Assembly (NCBI GenBank): GCA_028023455.1
Contig: JAQFVV010012506.1
Span: forward strand, 3,528,714-3,592,713
Origin: Epiperipatus broadwayi
Lineage: Eukaryota; Onychophora; Udeonychophora; Euonychophora; Peripatidae
Direction: 5' to 3'
Length of the DNA stretch: 64,000 bases
Below, one piece after another: positions 25,791 through 36,117 of this stretch. The notes below the pieces were generated by a model. The model saw only the letters and a list, made by a program, of their open reading frames with translations. It had not been told where the DNA came from and made no database searches. Both the position numbers and the translations under genes were made by a program. Each line of letters starts with the position of its first letter. Position 1 is the first letter of the stretch.

Positions 25791-27439
25791 AAAGGAACTC
25801 ATTAACAAGTATTTGAAAATCACAATGTAATAAATTGAATTAAACAACATATATAGGTAATTTTTAATCATTTATTGTATTTTATATAATGATTCAAAGA
25901 TGTTCAGAAATTATTATGCAACGCCATATATCTGTGTGCATATAAATATCATTAAGGGTCAAATAGGATTTATATGTAAATTTTAAATATTTTTTGACAA
26001 TTCAAATGCATTCATTGTAAACTAATGTATCGCACATCTGTGCAAATTATATATATATATGTGAACTGATTAAGAAATATTGTATACCATAGTAAAAACT
26101 TGAGTAGTGTATAGTAATTTTGTAAACCACAAATGTGATAATTTTATTTTAGTAGTGTACATTAACTAAATTCATAGCCTTATTCTAGACCTTAATATCA
26201 TTTTTTATAGTTAATAAAATTGTATTCCATCATTTCTTCATAACATGACAATAATAGAGCTTATGTTCTCTGTGAGCTAGATTTGTGTATGACAGCTGAT
26301 ATATAAATGGGGTTATTTATTTAACACTTACAGGCATCCAGATGATGATAATTATGATGATAATTGATAACATTCTGCTTGGCACTAAGAGTATATTCTT
26401 TAAAACCCATGCACTACCTTTTATTTTAGTTTAGTCTTAGAATTAAGTTTATGGTTGCCAGTACATTATTGGTACTAAGTGGCCAGACCATTTATGATGG
26501 TCACCATATTTTAATATCCCAGCATTATTATTTTTTATTATTATGTTTTCTGATGAATGAGCACTTAGTTTGTGCCTCCACATTGATGGCTAATTTCCCA
26601 AGCTGGCAAAATCTCAATAGTTAGCCTGGTCTACAGAAGACCCTTTTCCAATCCAACCACAAGATAGACTGTTGATTTGGTGTCTTGGTGTATTTTGATT
26701 GATCATTCATGATGATGAATGGTTACTTGGAGTATTACTCATACTTACTATGACTTATTATAATGCTGGTTGATGTATAATTATGCTTTTAGTTGCTCTG
26801 AGAAGTAGCTGGCTGATCTCTCAGTGAGATCTCATGCTCTCTTGAATATATAACATCTCTCTGTATAGATAACATTTCTTATATATATTGCTCATTACTT
26901 TATATTTTATATAAAATTTCATTATTTGAAATATCTTGTCGAACTGGGGTTGATGATGATTTGCCATCACTCCAGGTTCACCAAAACGTTGTATCCCCCA
27001 GATCACCCCATCTATCCATACCATTACAATATATATTGAGACAAATAACAATTTTGAAATGGAAATAACTCCTAGCAAAACGAAATGTTTATAGTTAAGA
27101 TACTTTTAAAAATTTAATGATATATTATGCACATAATATTTGCTGTAATACTTTATAAAATTAAGAATCATGGCTACCATAGAGGTGAAGTTATTGACTT
27201 GCATGGGTTTATATTTATAAAAGACAAATTAATATTTATAAAATATAATCTCTTTATTTATTGTTTTTTGTTTTTTTTTGTTATTCTGTATGAAGACATA
27301 ATGAGGGTTTGGAAATGCCCATTCTATAAGTTTTTCTTCTAGACCGGTGTTCTATGTTGGTCATATGATACATACAGTTTTGTAAGACATGACCAAAGCA
27401 ATATATAGATTGATGACAACAGAAGATCTAAGAATTGAT

Positions 27440-27650
27440 AAGCAGAAAGTTTTGATTCAGATTAATTCTTAAGTCACCCTGAAAAATATGTCTATACAAA
27501 TTTTCAATAAGTTTATGGTGGTCCATTCACTATCATTCATCAATATGACTATAAATCATTTGTAGTGGCTAATGAAGGAATAAAAAATAGAACATATAAT
27601 GTCTGATTTTTGAAACTTGTTAAGGAAAACTTAACTAGAACTGATAAGTA
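27440..27650 (+). pseudogene. Gypsy integrase C-terminal GPY/F module (decayed)
   Basis: In one frame the plus strand reads HPEKYVYTNFQ-stop-VYGGPFTIIHQYDYKSF, then VVANEGIKNRTYNV-stop-FLKLVKEN (27475-27630). This follows the GPY/F pattern at the end of Ty3/Gypsy integrases: a 'kVyvkn' strand, then G-P-F/Y-x-I, a hydrophobic strand and a final R-L-K/FLK element. The GGPF codons are at 27517-27528. Three in-frame stops show that it is dead. Its orientation matches the gag-like region at 22.6 kb, so both probably belong to one element, with protease, RT and the integrase core lost or displaced. Confidence 0.55.
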
Positions 27651-27714
27651 GATGGTTTGATAAATTAGAGATATAGGATGTAAGGTTTTAATATATATAT
27701 ATATATATATATAT

Positions 27715-30244
27715 TGAAGCTATACATATATGCACATGGAATATATATATATGTTTGCTTCACCATTTACTGTGGTTTAACTAAAGACCCTGAGTTCAAC
27801 CACAATGAATGTAGACTAAATTTAAAGTAGGAAAAAATTTATGGAATGTTCTTTTAATTTTTAGAAAATAAAATGAAAAGATTTTATTTTAGATAAAGAA
27901 ATAAAAATAACTCATTAGAGAAAAAGATTAATTAGATAAAACCTAATTAATTTAAAAACACTGTAATTAAAATTAAGATAGAGAATAATGGGGATTGGAA
28001 TGCAAGATGGCCAACAACTTGGGTAGATAGAGAGAGAACAGTTACTTTTCTGCGTGGCCTTTGCCTGGGTCAGTTCAACCAATAGGACTGAAAAATATCA
28101 CAAGATATTTTAGTGAAGAAGAAATATAATTAACTTGTGGGTAAAAGCTCCCACAAATAAGAGTATATGAGCTCCCTGCTGTAGAGTTTGGAACCACAAA
28201 CATTCAAAGAAATTTAAAGAATTTTCAGGTGCTGTAATGGAAATGGCTGAGTAGATCTTTCTCTCTCTCTCTCATCAGTTTCCTGTTTTCCTGGAACTGG
28301 AATGGCATAATATCAAAATGTAGAGTTGGTGCTAGAACATTTTCCTGCCTGACTAAATGCCTGCGGCCAGTCATGAACAATGAAGGACTGAAATCAAGAT
28401 AAGCCATCACTTGTGTAGTGTGACTGAAATCTCCATAGACTCTCATTAAAATATGTATGCATTTCAAATATTACCAGTAATATAAATCTTTGTATTAGTG
28501 TTTGTTTTACTTTAAATATTTTCATTAACAAAACGTATATGTACACATTCTTATATATATATGTATGTGATTTAATTGGTTTTAAAACGTTTTATTAAAG
28601 GCTACTATTAAAACCGTTGAGTTTGATCGCTTTTGTGTGAATCTCCAAAATGGAATAATAAAATATTCTGTCATTTATTTATTTCTTTTTATATATATAA
28701 TGTATTTTACCTCGGCAGAAGCACAAAGGTCATTCTCGATTAGATTAATGTTTTTTTTTGTTTTATTGAAAGGAAATCAATGGATCATTCTTATTTCGGT
28801 TTGCTTAAAGAAAAAGCAAAATAATTGAAACTAAACTCAGCTTATAGTTCTTTTTTTTTTAGTTTCTCATTTTTTTTTTTTGCTTTTTCAATCCGAATTA
28901 GAATTGCATGGGCACATATATGTAGTCATTTTAATTAGAGTGGAGTGATTTGAAATAACCTGTACATTTTAAATGGGAAAGAGAGTGTTTTTATAATCAA
29001 GAAATGTTAAAGAAGTTTCATTGATAAAGGTGGGTAGAGTTGGTTAAATGGAGTTCTAGTATCCTTTTAGTAAGCCTCTAGTAAAGATATATATTTAAAT
29101 GATTATGTAAAGATCGATAATGTAAGGGGATTTCTTTTTAATCTAAATTTTTACATTATTTTTGTGAGAGCTTTGTAGCATGAGAATTTAGATATTAGTA
29201 TTTAATTTCAGGCTTGATTTTTTTTTAAAACGGATTATTATTCCATCTTAATCTTTCATGTGTTACTTGGGGAGTCGGAAATATCTTTATAAATTGCGTC
29301 TTATTTCAATCTCCATATTGGTGGGCTTACCTTATAGATGTCTCCGGATAAGATTCCAGAAATCGTTATGTGTAAAACCTATTAGTGACTGGACATAAGC
29401 ATTATGCTCTGCTCTGAATTTGGATCATGCTCTGCGAATGAGTTCTTTCTCACCCTACTATGTTTTAGGGTCGGAGCGCTATCTAGCTTCATTTTGTTCT
29501 ACACTCCTCATAGAGAGACATATCTCCGAAAAACTGCCTGCCAAGAAAAGAATAATAATAACGAATCTCTGAGTAATACATTTAGTTAATATATTTATTT
29601 TATTAAGCCTGACTATTTTCTATGCTCAAAGCACTATGCAAAAAGACCTGCTGATGTAGGTGATGTAAAAAGGAAAAAAGAAAGGGGGTTCAAATTTAAG
29701 TTGCAGGCTATGTTTTCATCATTGCTAAAAGAATGTCTATTTAACTAGTGATATGTTTGTTGAGATTTTCTTTTTTTTTTCTACCACCTCTGAGTGATTC
29801 CTTTACTCTCTCTCTCTCTCAATTCCAAAGATCAATTCATTCTATGCCAAGTAAATGTAACAATTTGTGAAATAAAACCGAGGTTTACTGCATATCTGTA
29901 GTTATTGTTAATGCATTGATGCTCTTGGGTAGACCGAGAAGTCAATGACCACCTCTTTAGATAGTGATCTTGTGTTTTTCTTTTGTATATAATAAACTTT
30001 AATTCTTTTGTGAACAATAAATTTTTATTTTTAATACATTCACATACCACTTATTCTTATTTGTAAATTCTTCCTTCGAGTCTTATCTCTCCCTGACCAC
30101 CGGGCATACATTGAGAAGAAATTCTAGTGAGGGTTTGGGGAGTAAGTCGCTTAGTGGCAATCTGGAGATGTAGGTGAGGTTCGAACCCCCTCTACCTGCA
30201 TCTCTAGATTGGGTTAAAGCAGCTCTACTTTTCATACCATTACA
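27715..30244 (+). mobile_element. Left LTR of a long-LTR Gypsy element (LTR-2)
   Basis: This is the left copy of a roughly 2.53-kb direct repeat. The right copy is 32132-36113 with a solo LTR inserted. Both copies start TGAAGCTATACATATAT and end in cata(cc)(a/g)ttaca, and the outer flanks are atat on both sides (27711-27714 and 36114-36117). From the stretches compared by eye the copies are roughly 95% alike. The repeat contains a weak TATA-like site (gagtatatga at 28161), a (tc)n tract at 28260 and, close to its 3' end, a hairpin centred on ggttcgaacc (30165-30207). This copy is intact at the site where the right copy carries an insertion (ATAT at 27749-27752). Short open frames inside (for example 28225-28467 minus) recur in both copies but have no domain, and I do not call them genes. 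Confidence 0.7.
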
Positions 30245-30681
30245 GTTTTGTTTTATATAATCTAGCATCCCAAGTGTGGCTTTACATCTGAGATAGACCC
30301 TGAGAGGGGAGTAGGGAAAATTGATGATGATAAAAAAAAAATTCCCCATTTTTTTTTGTGATATGTGAAATAGAAATTTTGGTGAATGACAAAAGTGTAG
30401 ATATATTTTTGTTTCATTGCACTTTCAGCTCTCTCTGAAAAAATTTTTTTGTTGTGGTTTATATATAAATATACATGTGTTGAAACCAACCAAACACTGG
30501 TAGGCATAATGATTGTAGAAATATATACTAATACATGTTTTTTTCTCTTTATTGGTGGTGTGATGGGACAGAGTGATCGATGTGGAGCAGAACAAAGGGG
30601 GTCAAGTCAAAAAATATTTATTTATGCAGTTGTAATATTTATTACAATATAGACACAAACATAATGGAGCACTAAGTACAT

Positions 30682-30996
30682 TTGATGGTTGTACATGCAG
30701 CGGCAGGGAGAAACAAACTGGTCAGACAAACACTTCAAGAAAACCAGCATACAGGGTTCAGCAATGGTGGGGAGATGATTGGGAGAGAGAATGACATTAA
30801 ACCAAAAACACTTCAAGAAAAACTCGAAATTTTTTTTTCTTTTATTTTTTCAACTATGAATAATACACAAGAAGAAATCCGTAATGTCACAATAGATGAC
30901 ATAAATCAGCTGTCAGAGAATATGTTGCAAGACCAAGATATCAACACACCAGAACCTAAACAGATGAGACAGCTATTCCAAATGATAAAAGACTAG
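30682..30996 (+). pseudogene. Open frame with gag-like charged region, 104 aa
   Basis: The frame is rich in Glu, Gln and Asn, with 'NNTQEEIRNVTIDDINQLSE' in its second half, and ends just before further stop-interrupted Lys/Glu-rich sequence. No zinc knuckle or capsid motif is visible. Its position between the left LTR and the protease-like segment suggests a remnant of gag, but nothing in the residues proves it. Confidence 0.35.
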
Positions 30997-31108
30997 TAGT
31001 AAGAATGGAGAAAATGGAGAAACAATTGGAATAACAGCAGAAAAGAGAGATACACAAGAAAAAAAACTGATACTGGAAACAAGAAAAGAGAAACTCCAAG
31101 ATGCCATT

Positions 31109-31324
31109 GTGGGATCACACCAGATGGAGTTAAATATAAACAGTGGCACCAAAGATGTATGCCACACATTTCAGACCATGCCAGTTTTAACCCAAGATGC
31201 ACTCTTGGGATCAGGCCTTCTTGAGAAGCATGACTCCCAAATAAACTATCGGGATCAGACCGTTGAGTTTATAATGAAAAGGGGGATGTTAGCAACAATA
31301 ACTCGCAGAATACAACAAATGTAA
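31109..31324 (+). pseudogene. Retropepsin-like C-terminal segment, Gypsy pol
   Basis: The 71-codon frame contains HTFQTMPVLTQDALLGSGLL followed by EKHDSQINYRDQTVEF. This matches the end of Ty3/Gypsy proteases, where a hydrophobic strand and D-x-(I/L)-L-G-x-D-x-L precede a His and an 'I-D/N' strand. The second Asp of LGxDxL is replaced by Gly, and the catalytic D-S/T-G stretch is not preserved upstream. It is a dead fragment of the protease domain. Confidence 0.5.
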
Positions 31325-31549
31325 ACTGTGTTCAAATAAATATACCATCAGCAGAGCGATAAATCATAAACCAAAATACATGTAGTGCAAAAAAGCAACA
31401 TACTCCACATCAGGCTTTTAAAAACTTCACAAATCTGTTTTATAACAAAAAAATAGATTTTGGCAACAGCAGACAACAGAATACAAGAAATGTAAATGGC
31501 GTTCTAGAGAAGATATCAGCAGAACAACGAATTACGAACAAAAATATAT

Positions 31550-31710
31550 GGAGCAATAAAGAGCAGGATATGTTACATCATGCTTTTAAGCATTTCACAA
31601 ACCTCTTCACTACTCAGGGCTCAGTGACAATGCAAGCAAGGGCACATCATGTAGTAAAAAACCCAGTACATAATACCTGTGGCAAATGTTCAAGGCCACC
31701 CATATGAAGA
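31550..31710 (+). pseudogene. Protease-RT linker and start of Gypsy RT
   Basis: The frame reads HHAFKHFTNLFTTQGSVTMQ, then ARAHHVVKNPVHNTCGKCSRPP and a stop. Gypsy pols have here 'F..vF......g.t....H.I.......P.....R..P', the segment just before the RT fingers. A related but poorer copy of the same stretch lies at 31420-31470 ('FKNFTNLFYNKK'), so this segment has been duplicated in the element. Confidence 0.45.
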
Positions 31711-32540
31711 AAGAAACTAGAAGAAAATGCTTTTCTGTTAAAGAACAGAAAAGGAAGCCAGTTGTCATCTAGCACAGGGGCATTAAAGTCATATCATGAC
31801 CAGATAAATACTGAACAACATAATGGAAATACCAAATCCCAGAGAGGAAGATGCACCCATAAAAGGATCGCATAAGCAAAGGGATAAAGAAAATACAATA
31901 GGAATGACAGACCGTATGGAACAAATGGACCATAAATAGGAAAAGAGACAAAAAACATGATTATTTTGGATATTTTAACTTTGTTTGGATTTATGAATAT
32001 GTTGCTTGTTTAATCTGGGTTTTATTTTTAAATTAGATTTATAATCCCCCTGTATCACTCTGCTCCACTCCACAACAAAGGTAACTAGGATCTTTTTTTT
32101 TTGTTGTTTTTTTTAATGGGTTCTAGGAATATGAAGCTATACATATATACACATGGAATATATATATATTGTAACGTTTATTTATATACGTTACAAATAT
32201 ATTGGCATTTGGTAAAAGCTAAAAAAGTAAATTTAGATTTTTTTTTTGATTAGTATAATTTTTGTTAAAACGTGCAATGAAGGTTAAAATTGTCATTCTT
32301 ATTTTTTTTATCTAATTGGAAAGAATAAATGACATACAGATTACTAATCCAGATAAATTAAAAGAATTCCAAAAGTATAAGCTAAAAGAAAAATATTTTA
32401 GCTAATTAAAGATGGAAGAATAATGCTAAAAAAAAAGAGAACTTTGTAACTTAAATTTAAGAGAGAGTGTATAAGATTATTATCTTATACACTGATAAAA
32501 AGACAAAAGAGTGCGCAGAAGTTCCAAAAATGGAGCGCGA

Positions 32541-32550
32541 TATAAAAAGG
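32541..32550 (+). promoter_or_regulatory. TATA box of LTR-1 copy b
   Basis: tataaaaagg follows a less AT-rich stretch (gtgcgcagaag...gagcgcga) and precedes a transcribed-leader-like region of higher GC content (32570-32850) that ends in a splice donor. Copy a has the equivalent box at 4921. Confidence 0.55.
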
Positions 32551-33463
32551 AGATGACAACTTCAATCTGGGTTTTCTCTTTAACTTCTAGTTACGTCTCT
32601 GAAAGTTGGAGGTTTCCATGAGCATAACCTGTAGCAAGAAATATACTTCTACACAGGTATGCCCCTTGCTGTACCAAGCTGTCACGCAAGCATGGAAACG
32701 GGACTTGTGAAGACCGCTTTTTGCAATAAAAGGGTCACTACAACCATGCCTTTTCTCCAGCTATAGAACGGAACAATAATGGAAGACGCCGGCAGGAGAG
32801 ACCAATGGAAATTCTCATGATCTGGGATCCCATAAACCTACATGAACTTACCGGTAAGTTAAGAGTAAATTTTCCTGATAGTGACTTAAAAGTTTGCAAA
32901 CAATTATTTATCTAAGCTTAGACTACCATCCTGATATAGACTTTACTTTCACATTCAAGGGACTTTCTTATAAAGAATTTTATATAAGATCTTGGAACAT
33001 TATTAAATTGCATTCATTATTTAATCTAACTGTTTTTGTTAATCGATTCATTATCTGGATTAGCATGTGTGTGCTTTCCAGTTTAGTTAATTCGTAATTT
33101 AACTTATAAATATTTTAGTTTGTTAGAATAAAAGAGATTATACTTTTATCAACCTTTTCATTGTGCGTTATTAATAATGGTTATTATTCTTTTTAGTATT
33201 AAATTTATTATTAGTTTAGTGAGATTTAAAATGGAATTTACCTTGCCAATATATTTAAACAAGCCCAGGAATAATAATCAAAAAGGAGAAAATAGTTCTC
33301 GTTACGGTATGATGCAATACCGCTTAGTTTAAAAGCACTTTTTTTCTGTTTAGTTTATGAGTTACAATATGTTTGATGCCGACTCAGTGGGTCTAACGAC
33401 TCTGGCACCCTCATGTAGAAATTAAAAACTGAGTCAGCTCACAATTGTACTTAGCAATAATTC

Positions 33464-33587
33464 TAGGCCGAGTTGATCAGGAAATATAGCTATGTTTTTA
33501 GAATAGAAATATAACTTTCTTCTTTTTTTGACATTGCTTGATCAACTCACGCGCAGTTTATATTAGCGTGTAGAGGCCTAGCAAAAC
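33464..33587 (+). other. Nested inverted repeat near the LTR-1 3' end
   Basis: The order is ctaggcc-gagttgatca ... ttgatcaactc ... ggcctag. The inner pair gagttgatca/tgatcaactc and the outer pair ctaggcc/ggcctag are both complementary. The same layout is present in copy a (about 5807-5922). It could be an RNA hairpin near the end of the transcript or a protein-binding site. Confidence 0.55.
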
Positions 33588-36117
33588 GGAAAACGTTACA
33601 ATATGTTTGCTTCACCATTCACTGTAGTTTAACTAAAGACCCTGAGTTCAACCACAATGAATGTAGACTAAATTTAAAGTAGGAAAAAATTACGGAATGT
33701 TCTTTTAATTTTAGAAAATAAAATGAAAAGATTTTATTTTAGATAAAGAAATAAAAATTTCTAGAACTCATTAGAGAAAAAGATTAATTAGATAAAAAAA
33801 ATAATTAATTTAAAAACACTGTAATTAAAATTAAGATAGAGAACAATGGGGATTGGAATGCAAGATGGCCAACAACTTGGGTAGATAGAGAGAGAACAGT
33901 TAGTTTTCTGTGCGGCCTTTGTCTGGGTCAGTTCAACCACTAAGACTGAAAAATATCACAAGATATTTTAGTTAAGAAGAAATATAATTAACTTGTGGGT
34001 AAAAGCTCCTACAAATAAGAGTATATGAGCTCCATGCTGTAGAGTTTGGAACCACAAACATTCAAAGAAATTTAAAGAATTTTCAGATGCTGTAATGGAA
34101 ATGGCCGAGTAGATCTTTTTCTCTCTCTCTCGTCAGTTTCCTGTTTTGCTGGAACTGGAATGGCATAATATCAAAATGTAGAGTTGTTGCTAGAACATTT
34201 TCTTGCCTGACCAAATGCCTGCTGCCAGTCATAAACAATGAAGGACTGAAATCAAGATAAGCCATCACTTGTGTAGTGTGACTGAAATCTCCATAGACTA
34301 TCATTAAAAGACGTACGCATTTCAAATATTACCAGTAATATAAATCTCTGTATTAGTGTTTGTTTTACTTTAAACATTTTCATTAACAAAATGTATAGGT
34401 ACATGTTCTTATATATATATGATTTAATTGGTTTTAAAACGTTTTATTAAAAGTTACTATTAAAACTGTTGATTTTTTTTCTGACACCAGAGTTTGATCG
34501 CTTTTGTGCGAATCTCCAAAATGGAATAATAAAATATTCTGTCATTTATTTATTTCTTTTTATATATATATAATGTATTTTACCTCGGCAGAAGCACAAA
34601 GGTCATTCTCGATTAGATTAATGTTTTTTTTTGTTTTATTGAAAGGAAATCAATGGATCAATCTTATTTCGGTTTATTTAAAGAAAAAGAAAAATAATTG
34701 AAACTAAACTCAGCTTATAGTTCTTTTTTTTTAGTTTCTCATTTTTTTTGCTTTTTCAATCCGAATTAGAATTGCATGGGTGCATATATGTTGTCATTTT
34801 AATTAGAGTAGAGTGATTTGAAGTAACCTGTACATTTTAAATGGGAGAGAGAGTGTTTTTATAATCAAGAAACGTTAAAGAAGTTTCATTGATAAAGGTG
34901 GGTAGAGTTGGTTAAATAGAGTTCTAGTATCCTTTTAGTAATCCACTAGTAATGATATATATTTAAACGATTATGTAAAGATCGATAATGTAAGGGGATT
35001 TCTTTTTAATCTAAATTTTTACATTATTTTTGTGAGAGCTTTGTAGCATGAGAATTTAGATATTAGTATTTAATTTCAGGCTTGATTTTTTTTTAAAACG
35101 GATTATTATTCCATCTTAATCTTTCATGTGTTACTTGGGGAGTCAAAAATATCTTTATAAATTGTGTCTTATTTCAATCTCCATATTGGTGGGCTTACCT
35201 TACGGATGTCTCCGGATAAGATTCCGGAAATTGTTATGTGTAAAACCTATTAGTGACTGGACATAAGCGTTATGCTCTGCTCTAAACTCGGATCATGCTC
35301 TGCGAATGAGTTCTTTCTCACCCTACTATGTTTTAGGGTCAGAGTGCTATCCAGCTTCATTTCATTCTACACTCCTCATAGAGAGACATATCTCCAAAAA
35401 AACTGCCTGCCAAGAAAAGAATAATAATAACGAATCTCTGAGTAATACATTTAGTTAATATATTTATTTTATTAAGCCTGACTATTTTCTATGCTCAAAG
35501 CACTATGCAAAAAGACCTGCTGATGTAGGTGATGTAAAAAGGAAAAAAAGAAAGGGGGTTCAAATTTAAGTTGCAGGCTATGTTTTCATCATTGCTAAAA
35601 GAATGTCTATTTAACTAGTGATATGTTTGTTGAGATTTTCTTTTTTTTTCTACCACCTCTGAGTGATTCCTTTACTCTCTCTCTCTCTCAATTCCAAAGA
35701 TCAATTCATTCTATGCCAAGTAAATGTGACAATTTGTGAAATAAAAACCGAGGTTTACTGCATATCTGTAGTTATTGTTAATGCATTGACGCTCTTGGGT
35801 AGACCGAGAAGTCAATGACCACCTCTTTAGATAGTGATCTTGTGTTTTTCTTTTGTATATAATAAACTTTAATTCTTTTGTGAACAATAAATTTTTATTT
35901 TTAATACATTCACATACCACTTATTCTTATTTGTAAATTCTTCCTTCGAGTCTTATCTCTCCCTGACCACCGGGCATACATTGAGAAGAAATTCTAGTGA
36001 GGGTTTGGGGAGTAAGTCACTTAGTGGCAATCTGGAGATGTAGATTAGGTTTGAACCCCCTCTACCTTATCTCTAGATTGGGTTAAAGCAGCTCTACTTT
36101 TCATACCGTTACAATAT

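Larger units (their letters stand above)
23862..27028 (+). mobile_element. LTR-like unit, family LTR-3, inserted in the outer Gypsy element
   Basis: The unit starts TGTAACC, ends CATTACA and is flanked by atat on both sides (23858-23861 and 27029-27032), although both flanks are in TA-rich DNA. Its start contains a second GTTACA, so the first 20 bp form TGTAACC-N5-GGTTACA. It has a strong TATA box (tataaaaggg at 24401) and an ATG immediately followed by a splice donor (ATGgtgagt at 25012). At 3167 bp it would be a very long solo LTR. Removing it brings the gag-like region at 22.6-23.8 kb closer to the integrase tail at 27.5 kb. The right boundary is the weakest part of the call; the unit could also be a short composite. 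Confidence 0.4.
30245..32131 (+). mobile_element. Internal region of the long-LTR Gypsy element
   Basis: These 1.89 kb between the two long repeats hold decayed pol remnants in the plus orientation (see 31109-31324 and 31550-31710) and a coiled-coil-like open frame (30682-30996). A complete Gypsy internal region is usually 4-5 kb, so most of RT, RNase H and integrase is missing. A possible primer-binding site, tagcatcccaagtgtggc (30263-30280), lies 18 bp after the LTR and resembles a decayed tRNA-Lys site. Confidence 0.6.
32170..33600 (+). mobile_element. Solo LTR, family LTR-1 (copy b), with empty site in window
   Basis: The unit starts TGTAACGTTTATTTATATAC and ends GGAAAACGTTACA, 1431 bp. 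It is flanked by atat on both sides (32166-32169 and 33601-33604). The left LTR-2 copy at 27741-27760 shows the pre-insertion state, ggaa(ta)n-tatgtttgc, with a single ATAT, which fixes the boundaries to the base apart from TA ambiguity. It holds a TATA box (32541), a leader with short AUG frames, a consensus splice donor ccggtaagtt (32851), and a nested inverted repeat near the 3' end. With TG...CA ends and a 4-bp duplication it fits a Gypsy solo LTR left after LTR-LTR recombination. Confidence 0.85.
32132..36113 (+). mobile_element. Right LTR of the long-LTR Gypsy element, interrupted
   Basis: This is the right copy of the LTR-2 direct repeat, 3982 bp including a 1431-bp solo LTR (32170-33600) and its 4-bp duplication. 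Without them it is about 2.55 kb, close to the left copy. It carries 19 bp absent from the left copy (34473-34491, ttttttttctgacaccaga). The left copy may have lost them between two short 'ga' repeats. The differences are mainly substitutions and 1-2 bp indels in homopolymers. Confidence 0.7.

Noticed and set aside
28225-28467. 80-codon minus-strand open frame, with a near twin at 34083-34325
   Set aside because: The twin exists because both lie in the duplicated LTR. The two differ at many residues with no sign of protein-level conservation, and no domain is visible.
30165-30210. Possible tRNA gene around ggttcgaacc
   Set aside because: It has a B-box-like palindrome and a hairpin, but no cloverleaf with acceptor, D and anticodon arms. 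It is part of the LTR-2 repeat.
31769-31951. Minus-strand frames in the internal region of the long-LTR element (30973-31202 and 31769-31951)
   Set aside because: They are antisense to recognisable protease and linker sequence on the plus strand and show only hydrophobic low-complexity content.
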